Shown in pieces: positions 9,677 to 19,613 of a stretch of 64,000 nucleotides of DNA; within the stretch, counting starts at the first letter, position 1; each line of letters opens with the position of its first letter. The notes under the pieces were generated by a model. That model did no database searches. It worked only from the letters and a program-made list of their open reading frames with translations, and had not been told where the DNA came from. This DNA is from Candidatus Contendibacter odensensis. GTDB lineage: Bacteria; Pseudomonadota; Gammaproteobacteria; Competibacterales; Competibacteraceae. The stretch covers positions 62,001 through 126,000 of the forward strand of contig PDTV01000007.1 of NCBI GenBank assembly GCA_002747185.1, written 5' to 3'. The position numbers and the translations under genes are program-made.

Positions 9677-10826
9677 TTAATAAGCATCCCGAGGACTAAA
9701 TTTTATGCGTAGAGATTGTTGTGAAATATATTTCGCCTGGTAGTCGTCGCCAGGCATAGGCAGCGGTGAGGCGTTTCTAACTGCTGTAACCGCTGAATTA
9801 TCAAACAGCCTGTTACCGCTAGAGCGGGCGATTTTGACACCTGTTACGGCACCTGAACGACTGACTGAAATGAGCAACTCACAGCTCAGCCCGCCATGAC
9901 TGCCTGGCGGCACTGCCCATCGCCGCTTAACGTAGGGCTTGATTTGGGACACAGCAAATCTTCGTGCTAACCTTCTGGCCACTTGAAGCGCCCTCTCCTG
10001 TTCAGCTTTACGCTTCGCTTCTGCAGCGGCTTTCCGTTTAGCTTCTGCAGCGGCTTTCCGTTTAGCTTCTGCAGCGGCTTTCCGTTTAGCTTCTGCAGCG
10101 GCTCTCCGTTTAGCTTCTGCTGCGGCTTTACGCTTCGCGGCTCTGGCTGCCGCGCGTTTGGCTTCTGCTGCGGCTTTACGCTTCGCGGCTCTGGCCGCCG
10201 CGCGTTTGGCCGCTGCTGCTGCTTTCCGTTTCGCGGCTCTGGCTGCCGCGCGTTTGGCCGCTGCTGCTGCTTTCCGTTTCGCGGCTCTGGCTGCCGCGTT
10301 TGGCCGCTGCTGCCTTGCGTTTAGCTTTTTCAGCCAAACGCAATTCCTTGAGTCTACGCGCATCAGCTGCTGCTTTACGCTCCTGTTCTTTAGCCTTACG
10401 CCGTGCTTCGGCCTTACGTTTCTCCTCAGCCCGACGCTTGGCTGCAATCTCGGCCTTGCGTTTGGCTGCCGCCTTAGCCTTACGCTTTTCTTCAATCGCT
10501 TTAAGCTTTGCTTGTTCCTGTCTACGGAGCTGTTCCTGGCGTTCCAATTCCGCCTTACGTGCTGCTTGTGCCAATTTTGCCTGTCGCTCAGCTTCTTCCT
10601 GCTGGCGACGGCGTTCAATTTCTGCCAGACGAGCAATTTCGGCACGGATTGCAAGCTCGTCAATAACTTCAGCAGCAATAACATCAGGCTCGACTGACTC
10701 TGCTGAATGAATATCATCCACCGTATTTAGATTAAAAAACAAAAAAAAACCCACTACCGTATGCAGTACCAGCGTAAAAGCCGTTGCCACCCTGTCCTGA
10801 TAGCGCGTTCCCGATCCCAGTCGCAT
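9677..10826 (-). pseudogene. tolA: TolA, apparent frameshift in the Ala/Lys repeat region
   Basis: TolA spans the periplasm and connects TolQR to TolB/Pal. The N-terminal part reads in one frame from 10826 (membrane helix TLVLHTVVGFFLFF, then a long charged Ala/Lys/Glu helix). The rest, including the C-terminal domain (KPYVKRRWAVPPG, SRSGAVTGVKI, FDNSAVTAVRNASPLP), reads in another frame down to 9677. The switch maps to 10291-10300, where GCCGCGTTT replaces the GCCGCGCGTTT of the neighbouring repeat units. Adding two bases restores one ORF of about 383 residues. Both halves look otherwise functional, so this may be a sequencing or assembly error, slippage at repeats, or a recent mutation. Confidence 0.85.
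10017..10320. repeat. Tandem repeats inside tolA
   Basis: Five 24-bp units run from 10017 to 10136. They are followed by 48-bp units starting exactly at 10137, 10185, 10233 and 10281. They encode the KRKAAAEA and KRKAAAAAKRAAARAA patterns of the TolA helical domain. The last unit is the one with the 2-bp loss. The exact periodicity makes the tract prone to slippage and to misassembly. Confidence 0.9.
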
Positions 10827-10847
10827 GAAATTAAACCGCTAACAACC

Positions 10848-11288
10848 CTAAGGAGATTCGGGCGGTGCAGTCGATAAACCCACCTTGAGCGCACCGGCGC
10901 TTTTGAGTGCAGTCATCGCTAAAATCACCCGTTCATATAATACTTGCCGATCCGCACGCACCAGCACCGGCGGTTGGGGCTGATGCTTCAATAACTCATG
11001 AATATCGTCGCGCGGCTCCAGCGTTTGACAATCCACCAATTCGGCCTTTTCGGGACCAACATTTAGATAACACTGATTGCCTTTTGTCACTGACAGCACG
11101 ATCACCTCTATCCTTTGCGGATCGACATCAATCGGCTCAGACGCGGCCTTGGGCAAATTCACTTCAACACCTTGATTAAGTAGCGGTGCAGTCACCATAA
11201 AAATAACCAGTAGCACCAACATCACGTCGATATACGGAACAATATTAATTTCTGCCTTAAGGCGATTGCGTGCACGGCGCTGGAGCAT
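10848..11288 (-). CDS. tolR: Tol-Pal inner-membrane protein TolR
   Basis: ExbD/TolR-family proton-channel partner of TolQ. It has 146 residues with a single N-terminal transmembrane helix that carries the essential Asp (NIVPYIDVMLVLLVIFMV) and a periplasmic domain ending in VRADRQVLYERVILAM. It is three bases downstream of tolQ and followed by tolA. No defects are seen. Confidence 0.95.
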   Translation of the reverse strand: MLQRRARNRLKAEINIVPYIDVMLVLLVIFMVTAPLLNQGVEVNLPKAASEPIDVDPQRIEVIVLSVTKGNQCYLNVGPEKAELVDCQTLEPRDDIHELLKHQPQPPVLVRADRQVLYERVILAMTALKSAGALKVGLSTAPPESP

Positions 11289-11291
11289 CTA

Positions 11292-11987
11292 TCAACCCCT
11301 TTTTCGCAAGTTGTAGGATTGCCGCTGCAGGATATTGGAAAATTCTTCTATAAAGGTTCCATAGCGATTTGAGAGTGAATCCACATTATTCGCATAGCGA
11401 TTGTAGGTGATGACCGCTGGAATAGCGGCAAATAGCCCCATCGCAGTAGCAACGAGGGCTTCCGCAATCCCTGGCGCGACCTGCGCCAAAGTAGCCTGAT
11501 GTGCGACGCCCAACGAACGAAAGGCATTCATAATCCCCAGCACAGTACCCAACAAGCCGATATAAGGGCTCGTAGAACCCGTTGTTGCCAACATGGGCAG
11601 ATACATTTCCAGCTCTTCCACTTCGCGTGAGCCCGCCGCACGCATCGCTCGCTGTGTACCACTGATAACTAACTCAGTATCAACAACCGGCTGGGCGCGC
11701 AAACGAGTAAACTCCTGAAACCCGGCCAGAAAAATAGCTTCCATGCCAATCACTTCTTCTTTCTTGCCCTGAATGCGGGTATAAAATGAATTCAGATCAA
11801 TGCCTGACCAGAATTCATCCTCAAAGGCATCAGCATCCCGCCGGGCTGCTTCAAGCGCCAGGTATTTTTTAGCGATCACCCACCATGAAACCAGTGAAAC
11901 CAGCGCCAGCAACAACATGATTAATTGCACTGCTACACTGGCATTATTAATCAAACTCCAGAATGACATTTCAGTGTCCAACGACAA
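11292..11987 (-). CDS. tolQ: Tol-Pal inner-membrane protein TolQ
   Basis: ExbB/MotA-family stator subunit that uses the proton gradient to drive TolA. It has 231 residues and three membrane helices: residues about 15-37, then GSTSPYIGLLGTVLGIMNAF, then APGIAEALVATAMGLFAAIP. The conserved second and third helices are intact. The listed start overlaps the end of ybgC by 17 bp. An internal ATG at 11969 (MSFW) would remove the overlap and is an alternative. Confidence 0.95.
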   Translation of the reverse strand: MSLDTEMSFWSLINNASVAVQLIMLLLALVSLVSWWVIAKKYLALEAARRDADAFEDEFWSGIDLNSFYTRIQGKKEEVIGMEAIFLAGFQEFTRLRAQPVVDTELVISGTQRAMRAAGSREVEELEMYLPMLATTGSTSPYIGLLGTVLGIMNAFRSLGVAHQATLAQVAPGIAEALVATAMGLFAAIPAVITYNRYANNVDSLSNRYGTFIEEFSNILQRQSYNLRKRG

Positions 11988-12393
11988 TCTCCCTAATCAA
12001 TTGCTGGGGCATTCGACGCACATGTAAGGTTTTTGCATCAATACAAGCGACTTTAACCTGAGCACTACATAATGGCTTCTCAACGCCGTTTCGCCAGATG
12101 CTTTGTGCAAATAATAAACTGGCTCCACGCACCTCCAATACCTGGCTAACGACATCTAGCAGGTCGTTAAAGCGGGCAGGCCGATGATAATCGACATGAA
12201 GCGCCCGTACCGCAAACATAAGCCCCTGATGATGCAACAGATCATCCTGCTCAAAACCCTTGCTGCGCAACCACTCAGTGCGAGCTCGCTCCATGTATTT
12301 CAGGTAATTGGCGTAATACACCACACCCCCACTGTCAGTATCTTCATAATAAATCCGTACTGACCAGACAAAGTTTTCCATACGTTGGAACAT
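11971..12393 (-). CDS. ybgC: Acyl-CoA thioesterase YbgC, first gene of the tol operon
   Basis: Hot-dog-fold thioesterase that acts on acyl-CoA and is conserved at the head of tol-pal operons. It has 140 residues. The active-site segment YYEDTDSGGVVYYANYLKY has the catalytic Asp. The start could be 12393 or the ATG four codons later at 12381, and neither has a strong ribosome site. About 430 bp upstream lack genes and must hold the operon promoter, but no convincing boxes were recognised. Confidence 0.94.
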   Translation of the reverse strand: MFQRMENFVWSVRIYYEDTDSGGVVYYANYLKYMERARTEWLRSKGFEQDDLLHHQGLMFAVRALHVDYHRPARFNDLLDVVSQVLEVRGASLLFAQSIWRNGVEKPLCSAQVKVACIDAKTLHVRRMPQQLIREIVVGH

Positions 12394-12822
12394 CCGTACT
12401 TATTAAAGAATGTAGAATCAGAAAGTACATTGGGACTGAATTACCCGATTCATTTTAATGCCCTCATCCTTGATACTGCCCGCCATCAGTGTCTCATTTT
12501 ATCCCAACCCATTAATTATATTTGTAATTTGATACCGATTTTGAATCACCTGGCATGTATATACAAACATAATTAAGGAACCAGCGCTTCACAGTAGATA
12601 CGTTTTACCTGTCTTCTACCCCACCCCCAACCGCTATTCGCCAGGTGCAAGAAAGTCAGCGTGAGAACTATAGCTAAACCGCTTTATTCTGATAAGTGAA
12701 TTTGGTGATACCTATTTTAGAAAATATATCCTGAGCGTTTTATTAATCGATCAGGATTACACCACCGGTAGCATAACAGCTCGTGGCTCACTGGATCAGA
12801 TCAACAACTTTATTATTACACC
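12394..12822. other. Gene-free stretch between ybgC and ruvB
   Basis: These 429 bp separate two minus-strand operons. They should contain the tol operon promoter near the right of ybgC and the end of the ruv transcript. No ORF with homology, no repeat shared with the rest of the window and no clear terminator hairpin was recognised. Confidence 0.5.
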
Positions 12823-13878
12823 TCAAGGCGAGGAGGAACTGAACAAATGACCGCTTGCAGTTGAACCGGATGGCGCTAATCCGAAATGCTGGTAGGCATG
12901 AATCGTCGCTGTACGTCCACGTGGTGTTCGCATTAAAAAACCTTGCTGAAGCAAGTAAGGTTCCAGCACATCCTCAATCGTGCCACGTTCTTCACCTAAT
13001 GCGGCGGCCAAGGTATCCAGACCGACCGGCCCACCACTAAATTTATCAATAACCAGATAGAGTAACCGTCGATCCTGCTCGTCAAAACCGCACTCATCCA
13101 CTTTCAGCAAATCAAGGGCTTTTCGTGCTACCTCGACCGTAATCCGGCCATCTGACTTGACCTCAGCAAAATCACGTACCCGCCGTAATAAACGATTGGC
13201 GACCCTCGGCGTGCCACGTGAGCGGCAACCAATTTCTGCAGCACCATCAAGACCGTCAGCCTCAATACCGAGAATCCGTGCTGAACGCGCCACAATTTCA
13301 GTCAATTCCTCTGGCGCATAAAACTCCAGGCGATGGACAATGCCGAAGCGATCCCGCAAGGGTGAGGTCAATAAACCCGCCCGTGTCGTTGCCCCAATCA
13401 GTGTAAAAGGCGGCAGATCCAGTTTAATCGAACGTGCTGCCGGCCCCTCACCAATCAGAATATCGATCTGATAGTCTTCCATCGCTGGATACAATACTTC
13501 CTCGACCACAGGGCTTAAGCGATGGATCTCATCGATAAACAGGACATCATGGGCTTCCAGATTCGTCAGCAACGCAGCAAGATCCCCCGGACGTTCCAGC
13601 ACAGGCCCCGATGTTTGGCGTAAATTCACCTCCATCTCAGCGGCGATGATATGCGCCAATGTCGTTTTACCAAGCCCAGGTGGCCCAAACAACAAGACAT
13701 GATCTAGCGCTTCATTACGCGCACGGGCAGCACTGATAAAAATCTCAAGCTGCTCACGCATGGCTTGTTGCCCAATGTATTCTGAAAGTCGCCGTGGACG
13801 AACGGCACGATCCTGAGAAGAATCGTCATGGCCGACATCAGGGGAAATCAGGCGGTCAGATGGGTTCATAACTGTCAT
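12823..13878 (-). CDS. ruvB: Holliday junction branch-migration ATPase RuvB
   Basis: Hexameric AAA+ motor that moves Holliday junctions with RuvA. Walker A is [15 protein letters not shown], Walker B is FIDEIHRL, sensor 1 is GATTRAGLL and the arginine finger region is PLRDRFGI. The C-terminal winged helix ends with [17 protein letters not shown]. The frame is also open to a TTG at 13899. The ATG at 13878 lies in a duplicated segment, and another ATG at 13869 (MNPSDRLIS) best matches family N-termini. It is the last gene of the yebC-ruvC-ruvA-ruvB operon. Confidence 0.95.
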   Translation of the reverse strand: MTVMNPSDRLISPDVGHDDSSQDRAVRPRRLSEYIGQQAMREQLEIFISAARARNEALDHVLLFGPPGLGKTTLAHIIAAEMEVNLRQTSGPVLERPGDLAALLTNLEAHDVLFIDEIHRLSPVVEEVLYPAMEDYQIDILIGEGPAARSIKLDLPPFTLIGATTRAGLLTSPLRDRFGIVHRLEFYAPEELTEIVARSARILGIEADGLDGAAEIGCRSRGTPRVANRLLRRVRDFAEVKSDGRITVEVARKALDLLKVDECGFDEQDRRLLYLVIDKFSGGPVGLDTLAAALGEERGTIEDVLEPYLLQQGFLMRTPRGRTATIHAYQHFGLAPSGSTASGHLFSSSSP

Positions 13879-13946
13879 GTTAAGTTGCTTGCTGAGCAAA
13901 AAAAGGTTCCTGTGACGGGTCAGATGGGTTCATAACTGTCATGTTA
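13854..13946. repeat. 29-bp direct repeat at the ruvB start
   Basis: Positions 13854-13882 and 13918-13946 are identical over 29 bp and 64 bp apart. Each copy includes the ruvB start region (ATGACAGTTATGAACC on the minus strand). This looks like a small tandem duplication that copied the first codons of ruvB upstream of themselves. Confidence 0.9.
13880..13942 (-). CDS. Short upstream ORF made by duplication of the ruvB start
   Basis: The upstream copy of the duplicated segment starts with ATG and runs 20 codons (MTVMNPSD, then 12 further residues). It stops with TAA one base before the ruvB ATG at 13878. Its first eight residues equal RuvB's own. Such spacing could couple ruvB translation to this leader. 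Whether it is translated is unknown. Confidence 0.4.
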   Translation of the reverse strand: MTVMNPSDPSQEPFFAQQAT

Positions 13947-14068
13947 CCCCAAAGAGTAAAGCGAAATAATGACAAGCTTCGTCTGTTTTACAACCGATGG
14001 CAGTCCCCCGATCAAAGGGCAGCTTCCTCAGCACAAGCGTTTCCCAACAGCAAAGAGATAGTGCTATT

Positions 14069-14683
14069 TCATGACCGAGAGCGCACACTACCTTGCAGCG
14101 CCAGACGAATAATCGCTTCACTGTCTAGCCCTTCAACATCAAGGGATTGCACCATACGGGACGCTTCCGGCAGCTTATAGCCCAAGGCAACCAACGCGCT
14201 AATCGCATCCTCTGCCGGATTGACGATGATCGGGGCGAGCGGCTCACCCGACAATATCACACCGGTTTTGCCCAAACCCCACTGACCGACCCGATCACGC
14301 ATTTCAATCATCAAACGCTCAGCCGTTTTCTTGCCGATCCCGGGCAAACGAACCAGTGCAGCCGTATCACCTTCACGTACACAACGTCCAAATTGTTCCA
14401 CGCTCATACCGGAAAGAATCAACAAGGCCAAACGCGCTCCCACACCACTGATTCGAATCAGACTACGAAACAGCGTCCGCTCGTGGGTATCGGCAAAACC
14501 ATAAAGCATCTGCGCATCCTCGCGCACAGCCAGATGGGTGAACAGCACCACATCTGACCCTACTTCCGGCAGACGCTGGAATGTAGTTAATGACGCTTCC
14601 AGCTCGTAACCTACGCCACTCACGTCGATCATCAAATCGGGGGGCTGCTTCCAAACCAATACCCCACACAGCCGACCAATCAT
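14069..14683 (-). CDS. ruvA: Holliday junction DNA helicase subunit RuvA
   Basis: Tetrameric protein that binds the four-way junction and loads RuvB. It has about 204 residues. The N-terminal OB domain starts [21 protein letters not shown]. Helix-hairpin-helix motifs are seen at [13 protein letters not shown] and [16 protein letters not shown], and the C-terminal RuvB-binding domain follows ([15 protein letters not shown]). The start at 14683 overlaps the ruvC stop by four bases (ATGA), indicating translational coupling. A longer start at 14692 is possible. Confidence 0.95.
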   Translation of the reverse strand: MIGRLCGVLVWKQPPDLMIDVSGVGYELEASLTTFQRLPEVGSDVVLFTHLAVREDAQMLYGFADTHERTLFRSLIRISGVGARLALLILSGMSVEQFGRCVREGDTAALVRLPGIGKKTAERLMIEMRDRVGQWGLGKTGVILSGEPLAPIIVNPAEDAISALVALGYKLPEASRMVQSLDVEGLDSEAIIRLALQGSVRSRS

Positions 14684-15216
14684 CGTCGCCACCGTCGGCG
14701 GGTTGCTGGTACTATCGCGACCTTACCCAGCCGCTGCATGGTCTGACGGGTATGACCATGACAAATCGCCACAGCCAGGGCATCGGCAGCATCCGATTGT
14801 AAAGGCTCGGCCAAACCCAGTAACAAACCTACCATGTATTGCACTTGCGCTTTATCTGCTGAACCTCGCCCGACAACGGCCTGTTTAATCGCACGCGGGG
14901 CATACTCACTTACCGGCAATGCCTTCATCACCGCGGCACATAATGCCGCACCACGCGCCTGCCCCAGCTTCAACGCTGAATCGGGGTTACGGTGCATAAA
15001 AACCTGCTCAATGGCCACTTCTTGCGGCTGATAACGCTCAATCACCGTTATCATACCCTCAAATATAGTCTTTAACCGTTCCGGCAATGGGTGACCAACC
15101 GCCGTATGCAAACAACCATTGGCCACATGATGACTGTGCGATCCTTCTACATCAATAATGCCGTAGCCAGTAATTCGTGAGCCGGGATCAACGCCCAGCA
15201 GTCGAATAGCAGTCAC
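14680..15216 (-). CDS. ruvC: Crossover junction endodeoxyribonuclease RuvC
   Basis: Resolves Holliday junctions by paired nicks. It has 178 residues with an RNase H-like fold. The first acidic residue is in [14 protein letters not shown], the second in VAIEQVF, and the C-terminal pair is in [12 protein letters not shown]. It lies three bases after yebC and overlaps ruvA, so the whole set is one operon. Confidence 0.96.
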   Translation of the reverse strand: MTAIRLLGVDPGSRITGYGIIDVEGSHSHHVANGCLHTAVGHPLPERLKTIFEGMITVIERYQPQEVAIEQVFMHRNPDSALKLGQARGAALCAAVMKALPVSEYAPRAIKQAVVGRGSADKAQVQYMVGLLLGLAEPLQSDAADALAVAICHGHTRQTMQRLGKVAIVPATRRRWRR

Positions 15217-15219
15217 CGT

Positions 15220-15963
15220 TCAAAGCTGGGCCAATATGTCGTCAGCAATATCAGCATTGGAGTAGACATTTTGCGTGTCGTCCAAATCCTCCAATAGCTC
15301 CAGCATCTTTACCATTTTCTGGGCATCATCCAGGCCAAGCGTGGTATTCGTATCCGCTCGCATCGTCACTTCCGCCTGCTCTGGCTGCAAACCTGCCGTG
15401 CTCATGACCTCCTGCACATGCTCAAAAGTAGCTGGATCAGCCAGCACATCGATGGAACCGTCATCGTTTATAATCACATCATCAGCACCTGCCTCAATGG
15501 CTACCTCCATAATACGATCCTCATCACTCGCTACCGGATAGCTCAGTATGCCCTGCTGAGTGAACTGGAATGCCACGGAACCACTGGTACCCAAATTGCC
15601 GCCACACTTGTTAAAAACGTGGCGCACTTCAGCCACTGTCCGATTACGATTATCGGTAACAGCATCCACCATGACAGCAACCCCGCCCGGACCATAGCCT
15701 TCATAGCGCACCTCTTCGTATTCCACACCATCCAGCTCACCGGCACCACGTTTGGTCGCCCGTTCGATAGTGTCCTTGGTCATATTGGCTGTTAGTGCTT
15801 TGTCCACTGCCAGCCGCAAACGTGGATTTGTCACAGGATCACTGCCCCCCATCCGTGCTGCGACGGTAATCTCTCGAATCAAGCGGGTAAACAATTTGCC
15901 ACGTTTGGCATCCTGAGCGCTTTTCCGGTGCTGAATATTCGCCCATTTACTATGTCCAGCCAT
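15220..15963 (-). CDS. yebC: YebC/PmpR family protein
   Basis: Conserved protein first annotated as a transcriptional regulator and later tied to ribosome stalling relief. It has 247 residues. The N-terminus [20 protein letters not shown] is diagnostic and fixes the start at 15963, although the frame is open to 16026. Other family segments are [20 protein letters not shown] and [12 protein letters not shown]. It heads the ruvCAB operon, a widespread arrangement. Confidence 0.96.
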   Translation of the reverse strand: MAGHSKWANIQHRKSAQDAKRGKLFTRLIREITVAARMGGSDPVTNPRLRLAVDKALTANMTKDTIERATKRGAGELDGVEYEEVRYEGYGPGGVAVMVDAVTDNRNRTVAEVRHVFNKCGGNLGTSGSVAFQFTQQGILSYPVASDEDRIMEVAIEAGADDVIINDDGSIDVLADPATFEHVQEVMSTAGLQPEQAEVTMRADTNTTLGLDDAQKMVKMLELLEDLDDTQNVYSNADIADDILAQL

Positions 15964-16022
15964 GCAAACCCTCTTTATTAACTGATTGAATTGATGTTTT
16001 CTCAGCGTATTATCTATCGTGA

Positions 16023-16676
16023 TCACGCTTGCGCGTGATGCGATGAATGCAGAAAGCGACCTGTGGCAAAAAATGTACAGGCTTGCTGTATTGCAACCGG
16101 ATCAACCAGCATCTGCATGTGTGAAACCGGCAAACAAATATGATCGCTCATACCGGAAAAACGGGTTTCGACCACTGCAATAACCCCATCAGCAGGCACT
16201 GGCATGGCGGGCAAGATCAGGCCCAGGCCAATATTGAGCGTACCGGCGATAGAACCCAGCTGATTCGAGGCAACCCATGCCGGCATATCACCCAACAACC
16301 CTTCCTCTAGCGCACGTCCTACAAAAACCCCCAATCCATGACGGTACATGAATTGAGCTGCATAACTACCTTGATGTGGTGTGCCCATCGTTACCACACG
16401 ACCTGACCGTTGTGTGGGATAATCACGAAACAAATAACGCACTACTAATCCACCCATACTATGCCCTAAAAAATGGACTGTGGGTGTATCTAACCGCTCA
16501 ACCAAAGCCTCAAGGTCATCGGCGTTCTCAGCAAGTGAGCGTGTCATTGTAGGGTAAGAATAGTTAACCGTTTTATAACCCGATTCTTGCAACCAGTATT
16601 CAAGTAACCGCATCCACATACCATGTACATACAACCCATGTACCAGCACCACTGTTTCCTGTTGATCTGTCATCAT
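16023..16676 (-). CDS. Lipase-like alpha/beta hydrolase
   Basis: A 217-residue cytoplasmic-looking hydrolase without a signal peptide. The oxyanion region [14 protein letters not shown] is at the N-terminus, the nucleophile elbow GHSMGG is at about residue 94, and the candidate catalytic Asp and His are in PADGVIAV and VSHMQML. It resembles the PGAP1/lipase group of small esterases. The substrate cannot be inferred. It lies upstream of yebC on the same strand with about 60 bp between. Confidence 0.8.
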   Translation of the reverse strand: MMTDQQETVVLVHGLYVHGMWMRLLEYWLQESGYKTVNYSYPTMTRSLAENADDLEALVERLDTPTVHFLGHSMGGLVVRYLFRDYPTQRSGRVVTMGTPHQGSYAAQFMYRHGLGVFVGRALEEGLLGDMPAWVASNQLGSIAGTLNIGLGLILPAMPVPADGVIAVVETRFSGMSDHICLPVSHMQMLVDPVAIQQACTFFATGRFLHSSHHAQA

Positions 16677-16877
16677 TCACCTTTTCCAAAGTCTCATGAC
16701 AAAACATAAATTCCTGTGGATTTTACTATGATCCTGTTGAACACATTTGTAAAATATTCGCCATTTTCCTGCAATAGTGTCAAAATGACACTAACTGGAG
16801 CCACAAGCTGTCCAAAGCAGCCTCAACACTGAAATAATCCTGAAAAAATGACCTGCGGGGTTGCCGGAGAACCATCG

Positions 16878-17960
16878 ATGAGTGCAGCTATCACCGAAGT
16901 GATCCAGAAAGATTACCGCCTATCAATGGCGCAAGTTCCACTAACCGTTACCGAAACACTTGCGGCCGAAGAACAGGCTGGGCTGATTGCCAAAATCAAG
17001 CGGCTTTTGAGTGCACAAAATGCCAAGCTGGTTGCACACTATTACACTGCTCCCGAGTTGCAGGAACTGGCTGAAGAAACCGGTGGCTGTGTCTCGGATT
17101 CATTGGAGATGGCGCGTTTCGGTGCAGAATCTGATGCAAGCACGCTTGTGGTAGCCGGTGTACGCTTTATGGGCGAGACCGCAAAAATTCTCAGCCCCGA
17201 AAAACGGATATTGATGCCGGCTCCTGAAGCGGATTGCTCATTGGATTTGAGCTGTCCAGTCGATGAATTTACCGCTTTTTGCGATGCTCATCCTGATCGC
17301 ACTGTGATGGTCTACGCCAATACCAGCGCTGCGGTGAAAGCACGTGCTGACTGGGTGGCCACTTCGGGTATTGCTCTCGATCTGGTGCGTTATCTAGCCG
17401 ATCGTGGGGAAAAACTGATCTGGGCACCCGATCGACACCTGGGCGCGTATGTACAGCAGGAAACCGGCATTGACATGCTGTTATGGAGCGGTGCTTGTGT
17501 GCTGCATGAAGCTTTTAAGGCGCAAGGACTACGGCAATTGCGCACCGAGCACCCGGATGCTCAGGTGCTGGTACACCCAGAATCACCACTGGACGTCATC
17601 GCCCAGGCTGATTTTGTCGGGTCAACAACCGGACTGATTAATGCCGTACAGGCTTTGCCAGCACAAAAATTTATCGTTGCCACCGACAACGGTCTATTTC
17701 ACAAAATGCGACAGCTTGCACCTGAGAAGATTCTTTTGGAAGCGCCCATTGCCGGCAAAGGTGCTACTTGTGTGAGTTGTGCCCATTGCCCCTGGATGGC
17801 GATGAACGGTTTAAAGAATACGGCACAGGCACTAGAGAACGGCACGGGCGAAATTCATATCGATCCGGCAATACGCCAGCGTGCATTACGTCCGATTCAA
17901 AGGTTGCTAGATTTTGCCAAACAGCACCGCAAGGTAGTACTCGGCAATAACGATGCCTGA
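16878..17960 (+). CDS. nadA: Quinolinate synthase A
   Basis: [4Fe-4S] enzyme that condenses iminoaspartate with dihydroxyacetone phosphate to quinolinate in NAD synthesis. It has 360 residues from the ATG at 16878. An in-frame start ten codons earlier at 16848 is possible. Cluster cysteines are visible at the three expected places: [17 protein letters not shown] and [12 protein letters not shown]. Substrate-site segments such as [10 protein letters not shown] and FVGSTTGLI are present. It is transcribed alone and converges with the pppA arm of the T6SS locus. Confidence 0.96.
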   Translation: MSAAITEVIQKDYRLSMAQVPLTVTETLAAEEQAGLIAKIKRLLSAQNAKLVAHYYTAPELQELAEETGGCVSDSLEMARFGAESDASTLVVAGVRFMGETAKILSPEKRILMPAPEADCSLDLSCPVDEFTAFCDAHPDRTVMVYANTSAAVKARADWVATSGIALDLVRYLADRGEKLIWAPDRHLGAYVQQETGIDMLLWSGACVLHEAFKAQGLRQLRTEHPDAQVLVHPESPLDVIAQADFVGSTTGLINAVQALPAQKFIVATDNGLFHKMRQLAPEKILLEAPIAGKGATCVSCAHCPWMAMNGLKNTAQALENGTGEIHIDPAIRQRALRPIQRLLDFAKQHRKVVLGNNDA

Positions 17961-18018
17961 CACTCCAGCACACTCAAAAACGGGTAGCAAATTGCCAACA
18001 GGCAATGTTCTGCCTTGC

Positions 18019-18831
18019 TCAATCGATATACCAGTCCGGTGGAATAGCGTTATTAGCGACCGTTGTCTCGGATTGGCCCGCACTGGATGGCTGTAACTCG
18101 CTGAAATCGACCACAACAGTAGTCACATTGTCATTTACATCGCGCATCAGCGCCAAATGAATAAACGCATTGACGGCTTCCTGGCAATTATGGCTGCTAT
18201 CTGCCAGCAAATGAGCAACCTCTGCATCACTGACGGCCTTATTAAGACCATCACTACACAACAAAAACATGTCACCCGATTGCAGTGGATAAACCATCTC
18301 ATCAATCTGCAAATCATCGGAAGAACCCACTGCACGGGTGATAACATTGGCTAATGGGTGCTTGCAAGCCTCCTCCGACGCAATCAGTCCCTGATCGACT
18401 AGCTCCTGAACATGGCTATGATCACGGGTTAATTGCTGTAACTCACCATCCCGCAGACGATAAATGCGGCTATCTCCAGCCCATAAACAAGCGCATTGTG
18501 ACCCATAAGCAACCAGCACCACGACCGTGCTGCCAATGGTACGATTTTGGTAACGCCTTGCCGACTCCTCCCGCAAATTGGTGTTCACCTCGTAAAGACG
18601 GGTTTTTACTTCCTCCAGAAATGTCTGCCAATCCTGTGGCGGTGTAATATGCTGCAAGGCCTCAACCACCATTTGACTGGCAACATTACCGGCTTCATGT
18701 CCTCCCATACCATCTGCGACAGCCCACAAACCAATTTCAGGAAATACAAGACAGGCATCTTCATTAATAGCCCGAACCATACCAACATGGCTGCGGCCCG
18801 AGGACGACCATTGGAAAGGTTTTCTAATCAT
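18019..18831 (-). CDS. pppA: T6SS-associated PP2C protein phosphatase PppA
   Basis: PP2C-family Ser/Thr phosphatase. In HSI-I-type T6SS it reverses phosphorylation of the FHA protein by the kinase PpkA. It has 270 residues. Metal-binding motifs are RAINEDA, VADGMGGHEAGN, LCSDGL and DVNDNVTTVVV. It overlaps tagF by four bases and is the last gene of the minus-strand arm. The partner kinase gene ppkA, normally adjacent, is not in the window. Confidence 0.92.
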   Translation of the reverse strand: MIRKPFQWSSSGRSHVGMVRAINEDACLVFPEIGLWAVADGMGGHEAGNVASQMVVEALQHITPPQDWQTFLEEVKTRLYEVNTNLREESARRYQNRTIGSTVVVLVAYGSQCACLWAGDSRIYRLRDGELQQLTRDHSHVQELVDQGLIASEEACKHPLANVITRAVGSSDDLQIDEMVYPLQSGDMFLLCSDGLNKAVSDAEVAHLLADSSHNCQEAVNAFIHLALMRDVNDNVTTVVVDFSELQPSSAGQSETTVANNAIPPDWYID

Positions 18832-19613
18832 TCTGATTCCTTTTCAGCAGTGTCGAACCCACTCGATAAATCCATACAGTTTAGCGGCTTTTCTTGCCAA
18901 CCCCACTGCTGCCAATCCCCAACCAAAAGTGCTGCAAATCTGCTGGGTGAGGGTAAGCCCTCGCAAACCAGCAAACAGCGTGTTATCTGCTCTGAACCTT
19001 CAGTCCACCAGAGGCTGTGTCGGGAAAAACTCCGCTGCAACAGGTAAGCAGCCAGCATTGGCGAATGGGAAAGTGCTTGTGATGAGTCCGGCAAAGGACA
19101 GTACCAGGCATTATCATCCCTATCATTGTTATCGATAACATACATCTTTTGCGGCACACCCAGGCTGATAACCTGGCCATCAAAGGTATCCAAATCAAGT
19201 TTATTGCTACTGAGCCCGTCCAGTGCCAATTGCTCAGCCTGCTCAAACCAGTCATCCGCGTCGACGGGTAACATCAGCAAGGGCCAGTCCGGTGACAATG
19301 GCGCAACAATCGCTAACGGATAATAGCGACCTACCCGATCCATGCTGGGCATCAGAACTCCAGTGTGAGCCTGTGTGCCGCACAGCCCTGCACTCAGGGC
19401 AAACCGCCATATCGGGCTGGTGCAATAGCTATCCTGCCAGGATGCACCCAGGCATTCACGACTATCGGCAATAGCAGCTTGCAGCCAACGGTCCCATGGT
19501 TCCAGAAACACTTTTGGCAGATGGCGACCAATGAAATCACCTCGGCCCGGCAATTTACCAAAGAACCCGGGCAAGGTCTGCTCCGTTGTAGAACTCAAAG
19601 CTGGCTTGGGCAA
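18828..19613 (-). CDS. tagF: T6SS-associated protein TagF
   Basis: Known in P. aeruginosa as a post-translational repressor of H1-T6SS assembly. It has 261 residues. The family N-terminus GFFGKLPGRGDFIGRHLP and the segment GVLMPSMDRVGRYYPL are clear. It overlaps tssM by 19 bp and pppA by 4 bp, so translation is probably coupled along the arm. Confidence 0.92.
   Translation of the reverse strand: MPKPALSSTTEQTLPGFFGKLPGRGDFIGRHLPKVFLEPWDRWLQAAIADSRECLGASWQDSYCTSPIWRFALSAGLCGTQAHTGVLMPSMDRVGRYYPLAIVAPLSPDWPLLMLPVDADDWFEQAEQLALDGLSSNKLDLDTFDGQVISLGVPQKMYVIDNNDRDDNAWYCPLPDSSQALSHSPMLAAYLLQRSFSRHSLWWTEGSEQITRCLLVCEGLPSPSRFAALLVGDWQQWGWQEKPLNCMDLSSGFDTAEKESE

Noticed and set aside
10017..10320. 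Regular repeats that could suggest a CRISPR array
   Set aside because: The units are contiguous without spacers and encode the TolA Ala/Lys helix.
9983..10710. Long plus-strand ORFs rich in Ala, Phe, Cys and Arg
   Set aside because: They are antisense shadows of the tolA repeat tract and have no independent signal.
12394..12822. Possible small RNA or hidden gene in the gap before ybgC
   Set aside because: No conserved structure, terminator or coding pattern was visible.
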